From BOG-938 sp035524315 (GTDB taxonomy: Bacteria; Pseudomonadota; Alphaproteobacteria; Caulobacterales; Caulobacteraceae): a stretch of DNA of 64,000 nt. Below the pieces are notes generated by a model. It was given only the letters and a program-made list of their open reading frames with translations, had not been told where the DNA came from and made no database searches. Every line of letters begins with the position of its first letter. Position 1 is the stretch's first letter. This document shows positions 16,475-25,594 of the stretch, in pieces. The stretch covers positions 41,955 to 105,954 of the forward strand of contig DATKPD010000012.1 in the NCBI GenBank assembly GCA_035524315.1. The letters run 5' to 3'. The position numbers were made by a program, and so were the translations under genes.

Positions 16475-17242
16475 TCAAGCTTGAGCCGGGATCAGGCCGC
16501 GCGCCGCGTCCATCCGCAGGCGCATGCTGGCGATGGCCGCCGGCAAGCCGGTGAAGATCGCCTCGCCGATCAGGAAATGGCCGATGTTCAGCTCCACCAC
16601 CTGCAGTATCTGCGACACGGGCTCCACGCTGTCGAAGTCGATGCCATGGCCGGCGTGCACCTCCAGCCCCCGGCGCGAAGCGTCGATCGCCGCCTCCTTG
16701 AGCTGCTGCAGCAGACGCACGGCCTGGTCCTTGTGGCCCGCCTTGACCGCGTCGCAGTAGGCCCCGGTGTGCAGCTCCACCACCTGGGCGCCCAGGGCCT
16801 CGGCCATTTCGATCTGCGGGCCGGCCGGCTCGATGAACAGCGACACGCGCACGCCCGCCTGAACCAGGCCCTCGATCACCGGGGCGATGGCCTTGCGGCC
16901 ACGCACCACGTCCAGCCCACCCTCGGTCGTGCGCTCCTCGCGCCGCTCGGGCACCAGACACGCGGCGTGGGGGCGATGGCGCTGGGCTATGGCCAGCATC
17001 TCGTCGGTCACCGCCATTTCCAGGTTCAGCGGACGCCCGGCCTTGCTGCACAGCGCCGACAGGGCGTCGATGTCGGCGTCGGATATATGCCGACGATCCT
17101 CGCGCAGGTGCGCGGTGATGCCGTCCGCGCCCGCCGACAGGGCGAGGCTGGCCGCGCGCAGGGGCTCGGGATGGGCCCCGCCGCGCGCGTTGCGGATGGT
17201 GGCCACGTGGTCGATGTTGACCCCAAGGCGAAGCCGGCTCAC
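16475..17242 (-). CDS. pdxJ: Pyridoxine 5'-phosphate synthase
   Basis: 255 aa TIM-barrel enzyme joining 3-amino-2-oxopropyl phosphate with deoxyxylulose phosphate to give pyridoxine 5'-phosphate. Motifs: RLRLGVNIDHVATIRNARGG at the N-terminus, GADGITAHLREDRRHISD, CLVPERREERTTEGGLD, VELHTGAYCDA and HAGHGIDFDSVEPV, then IGHFLIGEAIFTGL. Start is GTG 17242, overlapping the pyrE stop as GTGA (4 bp); upstream in-frame residues have no homology. The coupling with pyrE and acpS is characteristic of this conserved block. Confidence 0.96.
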   Translation of the reverse strand: MSRLRLGVNIDHVATIRNARGGAHPEPLRAASLALSAGADGITAHLREDRRHISDADIDALSALCSKAGRPLNLEMAVTDEMLAIAQRHRPHAACLVPERREERTTEGGLDVVRGRKAIAPVIEGLVQAGVRVSLFIEPAGPQIEMAEALGAQVVELHTGAYCDAVKAGHKDQAVRLLQQLKEAAIDASRRGLEVHAGHGIDFDSVEPVSQILQVVELNIGHFLIGEAIFTGLPAAIASMRLRMDAARGLIPAQA

Positions 17243-17823
17243 GCCGACAGTCTCCGGCTGCCCGGATCCTCGATCGGGATCGCCGCCAATTCGGGCGGCA
17301 GGGCGTCGGCGGGATAGGCCGGCACGTCCAGCGTGGCCAGGGCCGCCAGCGGCGCGCCCACGTCGGCCCGTCCGCCCGAGCGATCGACGATACAGCCGGC
17401 CACCACCACCTCGCCGCCTGCCGCACGGATCGCGGCGATGCACTCACGCGAACTCAGGCCGGTGGTGACGATGTCCTCGACCATGGCCACCTTGGCCCCC
17501 GGCGGGATGGCAAAGCCCCGCCGCAGCTTGAACTGGCCGGCTTCGCGTTCGACGTAGAGCGAGGGGACACCCAATTGGCGCGCTGTCTCATAGCCGGGGA
17601 TGATGCCGCCCACGGCCGGCGAGATCACCAGGCTGACCTCCGGCGCCAGGGCGCGGATCTTGTCGGCCAGGGCCTTGCACAGGCGCTCGGTGCGCGCCGG
17701 GCTCATGAACACCAGGTTCTTCTGCAGGAACACCGGGCTGTGCAGCCCCGACGACAGCACGAAGTGCCCTTCGCGCAAGGCTCCAGCGGCGCGGAATTCG
17801 GCGATCACGTCGTCGGTGGTCAT
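17239..17823 (-). CDS. pyrE: Orotate phosphoribosyltransferase
   Basis: 194 aa. Converts orotate plus PRPP to orotidine 5'-phosphate in pyrimidine synthesis. The PRPP motif is VAMVEDIVTTGLSS (acidic pair about E116-D117), preceded by the orotate/PRPP loop region YVEREAGQFKLRRGF and the N-terminal HFVLSSGLHSPVFLQKN. Start at ATG 17823 (MTTDDVIAEF) follows the family; a longer in-frame extension upstream is not conserved-looking. It leads the coupled pyrE-pdxJ-acpS group. Confidence 0.96.
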   Translation of the reverse strand: MTTDDVIAEFRAAGALREGHFVLSSGLHSPVFLQKNLVFMSPARTERLCKALADKIRALAPEVSLVISPAVGGIIPGYETARQLGVPSLYVEREAGQFKLRRGFAIPPGAKVAMVEDIVTTGLSSRECIAAIRAAGGEVVVAGCIVDRSGGRADVGAPLAALATLDVPAYPADALPPELAAIPIEDPGSRRLSA

Positions 17824-17982
17824 GGCGGGCGTCCTCAGGGTCGGCAGGGCTCGCCGCTGGCTAAACCCCGCGCGTCGTGCGCGCAAGACCGCGCCGTTTG
17901 GGGTCGGCCTAAATGACAGCGGCAGCAAGCGGGCCGCGATCGAAAGCGAAGACCGAGAGACTACCACCGAGGCAGTACCGGC

Positions 17983-19431
17983 CTACCGCCGCACATGCAC
18001 CACCGCGTACCGGTCCGCGTAGAGCCGCCGCCAGCGGGGATCGGCGTCGAGCGTGGCGATGAGGGGACTGGAGGGCTCCAGGAAGGTCCAGGCGATGCGA
18101 TACTGCGCCGCCGCCGCGTCGAACGCCTCGCCGCCCGGCCGCTCCATCGCGTCGTAGCGGGCGATGAAGGCGTCGCCGTACATGTCGGTGCGGCCGTCGA
18201 TGAACGGCTTGACGCGGGCATAGATCAGATAGCCGCCCAGGTCGTAGCTGTTGAACACCGGCTGGGCGCGCAGGGCCGCCGGCACGTGGGCCAGGGCGCT
18301 GACCGGAGAGACGCGCCCGTCGCCCGGATCGAACGGGAGCAACAGCCTCAAGAGGCACAGGGCCGCGATCCCCGCCGCCGCGAGGCCTGCCGCTCGCCGA
18401 TCGGGCCGGCGATCTGGCTGTACGCGCCCCGGCCCGGCCAGGGCCTCCGCCAGCAGGGGCGCGCCGATCAGGACCAGAAGGGTCTCATGCCGCACATGGG
18501 CCAGGGTCATGTAGAGCAGCGCCAGCAACAGGCCCAGACGCGCGGGCGCCAGCCTGACGCCGCGCGACAGCATCACCCATAGCCCCGCCAGAATGGCGAT
18601 CTCCACCGGTGGCAGATGCTGGAAGTCGGGGCTGCGCCATTCGGTGATGCCGGCCAGGCTGCCCATGCCGTTGACCTTGAGCGGGAACAGCAGGCCGTCC
18701 AGGCCGTGCGGCGTGATCAGGGCGGCCAGCACCGCGCCCACGCCGAACCCGCCCCATTGCAGAAAGACGCGCCGCCACGCCTTGGGCTCGGTCAGCAGGG
18801 CGTCCAGCGCGAAGGCGCCGACCAGCAGGATGCCGAACAGGAAGCTGGCGTGGGCGTTGGCCCACGCGATCATCAGCAGCAGCCAGGCCGGCGAAGGCGC
18901 GCGGCCGGCTGCGCGGGCGTCCAGCAGGGCGCCGATCCACAGCACCAGGAGCGGCAAGGCCAGGAAGTGCGGCCGAGCGAGGAAGCTCGGCGCCAGGCAC
19001 GCGCCGATCAGCGCCAGGGCCAGGATCAGGGCGGTCGGCGTCAGAAGCCGGCTCAGCCGCGCCGCCGTCAGTCCGATCGCCGTCGCCGCCGCCGCGCCGG
19101 TCAGGGCCATCATGCCCGCCCATCCGGCGACGCGCCAAGCCAAGGCCATGACGAGCTCGGCCAGCCATTCGTGGGTGTCCCACGGCTTGCCGGCAAAGGT
19201 GTAGGAGAAGCTGTCGGTGCGGATCACCTGATGATGGTCCAGCATCCATTGGCCGGCGGCGATGTGCCAATAGGTGTCGCCGTCGCCGAGCACCTGGGGC
19301 GCGAACAGGCCGACAGCGAAGGCCAGCACGGCGGCCAGGGCGATAAGCCCCGCCCTGCTCCATCCGGCTGACACGCTCAGAGCCGCCCCGAAGCTCGCCG
19401 CGTCGTCCGCCTTGCCCGCCTGATAGACCAC
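17983..19431 (-). CDS. Polytopic membrane protein, GT-C-like
   Basis: 482 aa with about ten hydrophobic helices in the first 370 residues and a soluble C-terminal part of about 100 residues. The first periplasmic loop GDGDTYWHIAAGQWMLDHHQ and TDSFSYTFAGKPWDTHEWLA, plus the C-terminal FNSYDLGGYLIYARVKPFID and GRTDMYGDAFIARYD motifs, recur in a family of uncharacterised membrane proteins that resemble GT-C lipid-linked sugar transferases (acidic residues in loop 1). No catalytic assignment is possible. Start is GTG 19431 behind GGCGAGGAC. It sits between spoT and pyrE in the minus-strand block, 86 bp after spoT. Confidence 0.7.
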   Translation of the reverse strand: MVYQAGKADDAASFGAALSVSAGWSRAGLIALAAVLAFAVGLFAPQVLGDGDTYWHIAAGQWMLDHHQVIRTDSFSYTFAGKPWDTHEWLAELVMALAWRVAGWAGMMALTGAAAATAIGLTAARLSRLLTPTALILALALIGACLAPSFLARPHFLALPLLVLWIGALLDARAAGRAPSPAWLLLMIAWANAHASFLFGILLVGAFALDALLTEPKAWRRVFLQWGGFGVGAVLAALITPHGLDGLLFPLKVNGMGSLAGITEWRSPDFQHLPPVEIAILAGLWVMLSRGVRLAPARLGLLLALLYMTLAHVRHETLLVLIGAPLLAEALAGPGRVQPDRRPDRRAAGLAAAGIAALCLLRLLLPFDPGDGRVSPVSALAHVPAALRAQPVFNSYDLGGYLIYARVKPFIDGRTDMYGDAFIARYDAMERPGGEAFDAAAAQYRIAWTFLEPSSPLIATLDADPRWRRLYADRYAVVHVRR

Positions 19432-19517
19432 GTCCTCGCCCCGCCCCGACCGCGCAGGACGCCAGCAAGCCTGACAGGGCTGAAGATTAGCCTAAAGATG
19501 GGATAAATCCGGGCCGA

Positions 19518-21800
19518 TCAGCCCTTGGCGCGGTGGACCTCTTCCACCGCCGGGCAGGCGCGCAGGGCCGCGGAGATCAGGGTCAGGTGGCGCGCGTCGC
19601 GCACCTCCAGCTCGAACTCGGCCTCGAAAAAGTCCGCCTGGCGTCGGTGCATCGCCAGATTGACGATGTTGCCGCCGGTCTCGCCGATGATGGTGCACAC
19701 TTGGCCCAGCACGCCGGGCGCATTGCGGATGATCGCGTTCAGGCGCACCGCCGACACGGTGCTCTGCTCGGCCAGGGCGGTCCAGTGCAGGTCGCGCCAC
19801 AGCTCTTCGCGGTCCTCGTACTGGGCCAGGTTGGCGCAGTCGATCGCGTGCACGGTGATGCGCCCGTCGTCGCCGGCGATGCCGACGATGCGGTCGCCGG
19901 GCGTGGGCGTACAGCATTCGGCGAAGTGCAGCTTGGCCCCAGAACCCAGCTTGACCCCGCGCACGAACAGGCGCGCGTCCGGCCCGTCCTGGATGCGGCG
20001 GCGCGCGGTCGCGGCGGCCCGCTCGTCGGCCTTCAGACCGGGGAACACCGCTTCGAGAATGCCCTCGACGGGTATGCGCCCGCGGGCGACGCCGACGAAC
20101 AGGTCCTCCTCGGTGGCCATGGCGAACCGGTCGAGCGCCGGACGCAGCGACACCTCGCTGCGCGACTTGCCGGCCCGGGCGAACACCTCCTCGATCGAGG
20201 CGCGCCCGACGCGCACCAGCTCCTCGCGTTCGGTCTGGCGCATGTGCCGGCGGATGGCCGAGCGCGCGCGGCCGGTCACGGTCAGAGACTGCCACTCGGT
20301 CAGGGGCGCCGGGCGCGCGCCGCGCACGATCTCGACCACGTCGCCGTTCTGCAGCGTGGTGCGCAGGGGCTTCAGCTCGCCGTTGATCTTGGCCCCGACG
20401 GTGGTGTCGCCGACGTTGGTGTGCACAGCGTAGGCGAAGTCGAGCGGCATGGCCCCGGTGGGCAGGCTGATCAACTGGCCCTTGGGCGTGAACACGAACA
20501 CCTGGTCGAGGAACATCTCCAGCTTGGCGTGCTCGACCAGTTCCTCGGCGTCCCCGCCGTTCTCCAGCACCTGCACCAGCTGGCGCAGGTTGTTGATCGG
20601 ATCGCGCCCGCCGTCGGCCTCGGCCGCCTCGGCGTCGAAGCCGTAGGAGCGGTCCTTGTAGCGCCAGTGCGCGGCCACGCCCTCCTCGGCGATGCGGTCC
20701 ATGGCCTCGGTGCGGATCTGCAGCTCGATGCGCATGCCGCGCGGCCCCACCACCGTGGTGTGCAGCGAGCGATAATTGTTGCGCTTGGGCGTGGAGATGA
20801 AGTCCTTGAACCGCTCGGGCACGCTGGACCAGGCCCTGTGGACCACGCCCAGGGCGCGGTAGCAGTCGTCCTCGGACTCCACGATCACGCGGAAGGCGTA
20901 GATGTCCGACAGCTGGGAAAAGCCGATCGACTTGCGCTGGAGCTTGCGCCAGATCGAATAGGGGTGCTTCTCGCGGCCGTAGACCCGCGCCGGAATGCCG
21001 GAGTCCTCAAGCCTCGCCGACACTTCGCCGCTGACGATGGCCACGGCCTGCCCCTGCGACGAGCGCAGCGCCTCCAGCCGGCGGATGATGGCGGTGCGGG
21101 CGCGGGGGTTGATCTGCTCGAACGCCAGCTCCTCCAGCTCCGAACAGATGCGGTGGCAGCCGATGGCGCGCGCCAGGGGCGCGAAGATGTCGAGGGTTTC
21201 GCGGGCGATGCGCTCGCGCTTGGCCTGTTTGGGCAAAAAGCCCAGGGTGCGCATGTTGTGCAGCCGGTCGGCCAGCTTGATCATCAGCACGCGCACGTCG
21301 CGCGAGATGGCCAGGATGAACTTGCGCAGGTTCTCGGCCTGGCGCAGGTGCTCCTCGTTCAGCTCCAGGCGCGACAGCTTGGTCACGCCCTCGACCAGCT
21401 CGGCGATCTCCTCCCCGAACAGCTCGGCGATGTCCTGGCGTGTGGCCGGGGTGTCCTCGATCACGTCGTGCAGCAGCGCCGAACAGATGGTGGCGGTGTC
21501 CAGCCGGTAGTCGGTCAGGATGCCGGCAACCTCGATCGGGTGGGCGAAATAGGGATCGCCGGAGGCGCGGGTCTGACTGCCATGCATGCGAATGGCGTAG
21601 ACATAGGCGCGGTTGAGCAGGTTCTCGTCGGCCGTCGGGTCGTAGCTCTTGACCCGTTCGATCAGTTCGTATTGGCGCAGGTACTTGGGACGGGCGGTCA
21701 GGGCCGAGCTGGGCGCGTCGTCATAGGCCGCCGGCAGTTGCACCCCGCCGATGGGAAACGCCGTGGCGCTGTCCGGATCGTCGTCCAAGGTTTCGGTCAT
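19518..21800 (-). CDS. spoT: Bifunctional (p)ppGpp synthase/hydrolase
   Basis: 760 aa RelA/SpoT homologue. Domain order: HD hydrolase (GDPYFAHPIEVAGILTDYRL; HDVIEDT with the HD pair at about 111-112), RelA/SpoT synthetase (GREKHPYSIWRKLQRKS; DIYAFRVIVESEDDCYRALG), TGS (VFVFTPKGQLISLPTGAMPL), and a C-terminal ACT domain (LGQVCTIIGETGGNIVNLAM). Both catalytic halves look intact, so it should make and degrade the alarmone; Caulobacteraceae normally have only this one long RSH. ATG at 21800 (MTETLDDDPD) is used rather than a TTG 39 bp upstream. It follows rpoZ by 62 bp, the common rpoZ-spoT order. Confidence 0.97.
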   Translation of the reverse strand: MTETLDDDPDSATAFPIGGVQLPAAYDDAPSSALTARPKYLRQYELIERVKSYDPTADENLLNRAYVYAIRMHGSQTRASGDPYFAHPIEVAGILTDYRLDTATICSALLHDVIEDTPATRQDIAELFGEEIAELVEGVTKLSRLELNEEHLRQAENLRKFILAISRDVRVLMIKLADRLHNMRTLGFLPKQAKRERIARETLDIFAPLARAIGCHRICSELEELAFEQINPRARTAIIRRLEALRSSQGQAVAIVSGEVSARLEDSGIPARVYGREKHPYSIWRKLQRKSIGFSQLSDIYAFRVIVESEDDCYRALGVVHRAWSSVPERFKDFISTPKRNNYRSLHTTVVGPRGMRIELQIRTEAMDRIAEEGVAAHWRYKDRSYGFDAEAAEADGGRDPINNLRQLVQVLENGGDAEELVEHAKLEMFLDQVFVFTPKGQLISLPTGAMPLDFAYAVHTNVGDTTVGAKINGELKPLRTTLQNGDVVEIVRGARPAPLTEWQSLTVTGRARSAIRRHMRQTEREELVRVGRASIEEVFARAGKSRSEVSLRPALDRFAMATEEDLFVGVARGRIPVEGILEAVFPGLKADERAAATARRRIQDGPDARLFVRGVKLGSGAKLHFAECCTPTPGDRIVGIAGDDGRITVHAIDCANLAQYEDREELWRDLHWTALAEQSTVSAVRLNAIIRNAPGVLGQVCTIIGETGGNIVNLAMHRRQADFFEAEFELEVRDARHLTLISAALRACPAVEEVHRAKG

Positions 21801-21862
21801 GGGGAAGGCGGCGACTGTATCCGACGCCGCCTCTAGCAAAAGCGGATCTGCCCCTGGTGGGT

Positions 21863-22222
21863 TCAGTACCGCTCCTCCTGTCCGCCATCGCGGTCGCTCT
21901 GCAGAGCGCGCACGAGTTCCTGTTCGCTCATATGCATGTGCTGAGGATCGGCCAGCAGGGCGAGGGTTTCCGCCTCTTCCTCGGCTTCCGACCGCTCATC
22001 GACCCGTTGCAGGGTTCCGATCAGGGTTTCCTTGAGCGCCTCGGCGTCGATCACGTCATCGGCGATCTCGCGCAGGGCGACCACGGGGTTCTTGTCGTTG
22101 TCGCGATCGACCATGATCTGGGCGCCGGCCGACACCGCGCGCGCCCTGTGGGCCGACAGCAGCACCAGGCTGAAACGGTTGGGAACCTTCTCGACGCAAT
22201 CTTCGACGGTAACGCGGGCCAT
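21863..22222 (-). CDS. rpoZ: RNA polymerase omega subunit
   Basis: 119 aa. MARVTVEDCVEKVPNRFSLV and LLSAHRARAVSAGAQ are the conserved omega N-terminus that clamps the beta' C-terminus; the tail (EAEEEAETLALLADPQHMHM) is the longer acidic tail of alphaproteobacterial omega. Start at ATG 22222 follows GAGAGTCC. It stands directly upstream of spoT, relevant because omega contributes to the ppGpp site of RNA polymerase. Confidence 0.95.
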   Translation of the reverse strand: MARVTVEDCVEKVPNRFSLVLLSAHRARAVSAGAQIMVDRDNDKNPVVALREIADDVIDAEALKETLIGTLQRVDERSEAEEEAETLALLADPQHMHMSEQELVRALQSDRDGGQEERY

Positions 22223-22291
22223 GGACTCTCTCGGACGGCTGAATGGGCTAGAATAGGGCGCTGAGGCGTCCGTGGCAATGTTCGCGGACAC

Positions 22292-22798
22292 TTATTGGTC
22301 GATTGGTCGCGCGTCGGCGCCGGTCTCAGCCTCCCCGGCCAGGTCCGCAGCGGTCCTGCCCAGCACCGGATGACGCCACTCGGGCGCGATCTCGGCCAGG
22401 GGTCCCATCACGAACAGCCGCTCGGCCGCGCGGGGATGTGGCACGGTCAGTTCGGGCGTGTCCAGCACCGTCCGCCCATGGGCGATCAGGTCCAGATCCA
22501 GCACGCGGGGACTGTTCCTGGGCCCTTCGCGCGGACCGAACTGGGCCTCCAGGCCGCGCAGCGCCCGCAGGATCTCGATCGCCGGCAGGTCGCAGCGGGT
22601 CAGGACCACGCCGTTGAGGAAGGCCGGCTCGGCGGGATCGGGCCAGGCGGCCGAGCGCCACCAGCGCGAGCGGGCCAGGACGGGCAGGCCGATCGCATCC
22701 AGGCGCGCCACGGCCGTCTCCAGCGCCTCGCGCACTGAGCCAAATGACCCGGCCAGATTGCCGCCGATGGCCAGCAGCGTAAGATCGTCCGTGTTCAT
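22292..22798 (-). CDS. folK: 2-amino-4-hydroxy-6-hydroxymethyldihydropteridine pyrophosphokinase
   Basis: 168 aa HPPK of folate synthesis. Hallmarks: LLAIGGNLAGSFGSVREAL at the start, the substrate loop SRWWRSAAWPDPAEPAFLNG, GPREGPRNSPRVLDLDLI (metal-binding Asp pair) and VPHPRAAERLFVMGPL. It transfers pyrophosphate from ATP to hydroxymethyl-dihydropterin. It is upstream of rpoZ by 70 bp and divergent from the NYN nuclease gene. Confidence 0.95.
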   Translation of the reverse strand: MNTDDLTLLAIGGNLAGSFGSVREALETAVARLDAIGLPVLARSRWWRSAAWPDPAEPAFLNGVVLTRCDLPAIEILRALRGLEAQFGPREGPRNSPRVLDLDLIAHGRTVLDTPELTVPHPRAAERLFVMGPLAEIAPEWRHPVLGRTAADLAGEAETGADARPIDQ

Positions 22799-22835
22799 CG
22801 AGTCGATGTCGGTTCCTCCGGATTTCAGAGTTCCA

Positions 22836-23423
22836 ATGGCCTTTTACCCCACCGACAGGATCGCCCTGTTCATCGATGGCGCGAACCTTTACGCCGCCGC
22901 CAAGAGCCTCAATCTCGATCTGGACTACAAAAAGCTGCTCGAGGAATTCCAAAAGCGCGGGGTGCTGATCCGCGCCTACTACTATACCGCCATCGCCGAG
23001 GATCAGGACTATTCGCCGATCCGTCCCCTGGTCGACTGGCTCGACTACAACGGCTTCGCCGTGGTCACCAAGCCTGCTCGCGAATTCACCGACTCGACGG
23101 GCCGCAAGCGCACGCGCGGCGACATGGATATCGAGATCGCGGTCGACATGATGGAGATGGCCGGCCACGCCGATCATCTGGTGCTGTTCTCGGGCGACGG
23201 CGATTTCCGCCGCGTGGTCGAGGCGGTCCAGGCCAAGGGCGTGCGGGTGACGGTGGTGTCGACCCTCAAGTCCCAGCCGCCGATGGCGTCCGACGACCTG
23301 CGCCGCCAGGCCGACGCCTTCGTCGACCTGCTCGACCTGGGCGGCATGATCGGGCGCCCGCGTTCGGCCGGCGCCATGCCCCGCTTCCTGCAGCCCGCCG
23401 CCGACCACCACGATGACGCCTGA
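22836..23423 (+). CDS. NYN-domain (PIN-like) nuclease, LabA/DUF88 family
   Basis: 195 aa. The NYN core has the acidic metal-binding residues in DRIALFIDGANLYAAAK (Asp 14), GDMDIEIAVDMMEMAGH and LVLFSGDGDFRRVVEAVQ, the pattern of PIN-fold ribonucleases. These proteins are predicted or shown to cut RNA in several bacteria; a target here cannot be given. A short Pro/His-rich tail follows residue 175. The next gene, a uracil-DNA glycosylase, starts 11 bp before its stop, so the two are probably translated together. Confidence 0.9.
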   Translation: MAFYPTDRIALFIDGANLYAAAKSLNLDLDYKKLLEEFQKRGVLIRAYYYTAIAEDQDYSPIRPLVDWLDYNGFAVVTKPAREFTDSTGRKRTRGDMDIEIAVDMMEMAGHADHLVLFSGDGDFRRVVEAVQAKGVRVTVVSTLKSQPPMASDDLRRQADAFVDLLDLGGMIGRPRSAGAMPRFLQPAADHHDDA

Positions 23424-24057
23424 GACCCCGGCCGAGCCCCCGCGCGACTGCCCCCTGTGCCCGCGCCTGGTCGAGTATCGCCGCGAGAACCAGCGCCGCG
23501 AGCCGACCTGGTTCAACGGCCCGGCCCCCTCGTTCGGCGACGAGAACGCGCGCCTGCTGGTGCTGGGCTTGGCCCCCGGCCGCGGCGGGGCCAACCGCAC
23601 CGGGCGGCCCTTCACCGGCGATTTCGCCGGCGTGCTGCTCTACGAGACCCTAATCAAGTTCGGCTTCGCCACGGGCGTCTACCGCGCCAGCCCCGACGAC
23701 GGCGTGCGCCTGGTCGACTGCATGCTGTCCAACGCCGTGCGCTGCGCGCCCCCGGGCAACAAACCGACGCCGGCCGAGGAAAACACTTGCCGTCCGTTCC
23801 TGCTGGCGCGGTTCCAGCAGTTGCCCAGGCTGAAGGCGATCGTGACCCTGGGCGACGTGTCGCGGCGCAATCTGCTCAAGGCGCTGGGCTATTCAGGTTC
23901 GGCGGCGCCCGCCGGCCACGGCGTGCAGTTCCAGGCCGGCCCCTACCGCATCTTCAACAGCTATCACTGCTCGCGGCTCAACACGAACACCGGGCGGCTG
24001 ACCCCGGCCATGTTCGAGGCGGTGTTCGAGCAGGTGCGCGCGCACCTGGACGGCTGA
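23413..24057 (+). CDS. Family-5 uracil-DNA glycosylase (UDGb)
   Basis: 214 aa. The active-site motif LVLGLAPGRGGANRTGRPFT and the second motif YHCSRLNTNTGRLTP identify the type-5 (UDGb) branch of the uracil-DNA glycosylase superfamily; CPLCPRLVEYR at the N-terminus together with Cys in VDCMLSNAVRCAPP can supply the 4Fe-4S ligands of this branch. Type 5 enzymes lack the usual Asp/Asn in motif 1, as here, and remove uracil, hypoxanthine or xanthine from DNA. It overlaps the NYN gene by 11 bp and converges on smpB. Confidence 0.92.
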   Translation: MTPETPAEPPRDCPLCPRLVEYRRENQRREPTWFNGPAPSFGDENARLLVLGLAPGRGGANRTGRPFTGDFAGVLLYETLIKFGFATGVYRASPDDGVRLVDCMLSNAVRCAPPGNKPTPAEENTCRPFLLARFQQLPRLKAIVTLGDVSRRNLLKALGYSGSAAPAGHGVQFQAGPYRIFNSYHCSRLNTNTGRLTPAMFEAVFEQVRAHLDG

Positions 24058-24063
24058 CGCGGC

Positions 24064-24516
24064 CTAGCCGTGATCGCGCATCAGGCGCGCCTTCTGGCGG
24101 TTCCAGTCGCGCTCGGCGGTGGCCTCGCGCTTGTCGTGGGCCTTCTTGCCCTTGGCCAGGCACAGCTCCAGCTTCACCCGGCCCTTGTCGTTGAAATAGA
24201 GCTTGGTCGGGATGAGGGTGCGCCCCTCGCGCTGGATCGCGCCCAGCAGCTTGTCGATCTCGCGCCGATGCAACAGCAGTTTGCGCGGCCGGCGCGGCTC
24301 GTGATTGAAGCGGTTGGCCGGGCCGTACTCCGGGATATAGGCGTTGATCAACACGATCTCGTCGCCCTCGGTCGAGGCGTAGGACTCCGCGATGTTCGCC
24401 CGCCCTTCGCGTAGCGCCTTGACCTCCGTCCCGGTCAGCGACAGACCGGCTTCGAAGCTCGTTTCCAGGAAATAGTCGAACCGCGCGCGGCGGTTCTCGG
24501 CGATCAGCTTGGTCAC
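24064..24516 (-). CDS. smpB: SsrA-binding protein SmpB
   Basis: 150 aa. Binds tmRNA and delivers it to stalled ribosomes (trans-translation). Conserved segments: ENRRARFDYFLETSFEAGL, LTGTEVKALREGRANIAESY, and the basic tail LCLAKGKKAHDKREATAERD. Start is uncertain: GTG 24516 gives MTKLIAENRR as in many homologues; TTG 24525 would overlap the dapA stop by 4 bp and add three residues. It follows dapA directly on the same strand. Confidence 0.95.
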   Translation of the reverse strand: MTKLIAENRRARFDYFLETSFEAGLSLTGTEVKALREGRANIAESYASTEGDEIVLINAYIPEYGPANRFNHEPRRPRKLLLHRREIDKLLGAIQREGRTLIPTKLYFNDKGRVKLELCLAKGKKAHDKREATAERDWNRQKARLMRDHG

Positions 24517-24521
24517 GCCCG

Positions 24522-25421
24522 TCAACTGGCTTTCGCCAGTCCGCCCAGCGCCTCGTCCAGCGCCGCCAGCACCTGGGGCCGCACGGCCTCGGCGCACGGG
24601 GTGATCGGCAGCCGCACGTCCTCGCGGCAAAGGCCCAGGTGCGCCATGGCGAACTTGGTCGGCGCCGGCGAGGCGTCCAGAAACAGCGCCTTGTGCAGGC
24701 GGATCATCCGGTCCTGCAGGCCCCGCGCGCCGATCCAGTCGCCGTCCAGGCACGCCTGCATGAAGCGGGCGAAGGGCTCGGGCGTCACGTTACAGCTCAC
24801 CGAAATGCAGCCGTGTCCGCCATGGGCCATGTAGCCGAGCGCACTAGGATCGTCGCCCGACAGGAGCACGAAGTCGTCCGGGCAGGTCAGGCGCATCAGA
24901 CTCACGCGCGCCAGGTCGCCGGTGGCGTCCTTGATGCCGATGATGTTGGGCAGCTGCGCCAGGCGCGCCACGGTCTCGTTGGAAATGTCGCAGCCGGTGC
25001 GCGAGGGCACGTTGTACAGGATCACAGGCATCTGCACCGCGTCGTTGATCGCGGCGAAGTGTTGGTAAAGCCCCTCCTGGCTGGGGCGGTTGTAATAGGG
25101 CGCCACGACCAGGGCGGCGTGCGCGCCCACAGTCTTGGCGTAGCGCACCAGGTCGATCGCCTCGTCGGTGGCGTTCGAGCCCGCGCCCGCGATCACGGGA
25201 ACCCGGCCGGCGGCGGTCTTGACGCACAGCGAGACCACCTTGCGGTGCTCGTCGTGGCTAAGGGTCGCGGTCTCGCCGGTGGTGCCTACCGGCACCAGGC
25301 CGTGCACGCCGGCGGCGATCTGACGCTCCACCAGCCGGACGAAGGCTTCCTCGTCCACCGCCCCGTCGCGGAAAGGGGTAATGAGCGCCGGAATGGCGCC
25401 CCTGAAGAAAGCGTCTGACAT
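24522..25421 (-). CDS. dapA: 4-hydroxy-tetrahydrodipicolinate synthase
   Basis: 299 aa TIM-barrel aldolase condensing pyruvate and aspartate semialdehyde in lysine/diaminopimelate synthesis. The pyruvate-binding lysine is in IIGIKDATGDLARV (about K164), with Tyr in ILYNVPSRTGCDI (about 136) and the GTTGE motif near 47. Start ATG 25421 (MSDAFFRG). Adjacent to smpB and divergent from the lytic transglycosylase gene, another peptidoglycan-related gene. Confidence 0.96.
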   Translation of the reverse strand: MSDAFFRGAIPALITPFRDGAVDEEAFVRLVERQIAAGVHGLVPVGTTGETATLSHDEHRKVVSLCVKTAAGRVPVIAGAGSNATDEAIDLVRYAKTVGAHAALVVAPYYNRPSQEGLYQHFAAINDAVQMPVILYNVPSRTGCDISNETVARLAQLPNIIGIKDATGDLARVSLMRLTCPDDFVLLSGDDPSALGYMAHGGHGCISVSCNVTPEPFARFMQACLDGDWIGARGLQDRMIRLHKALFLDASPAPTKFAMAHLGLCREDVRLPITPCAEAVRPQVLAALDEALGGLAKAS

Positions 25422-25594
25422 GATGTCCCGTTGGGCGTGCAATTAGCTGTGATGCGACGCCGCGGATCGTTGCGGCTTCGAGTTGGCCGGACAATATGGC
25501 CGCGACCTCAGCTCAGGCAACCGTTTGGCGTCCAAACCCTGCCACAGAGGCGTGCAATTTCCGGCGAGTCGGGCGCAAAACAGCGTAAATCAGT

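Noticed and set aside
19533..21836. 767-codon plus-strand frame opposite spoT
   Set aside because: Complement of spoT; His/Asp/Gly-rich translation with no family motif, an effect of third-position GC bias.
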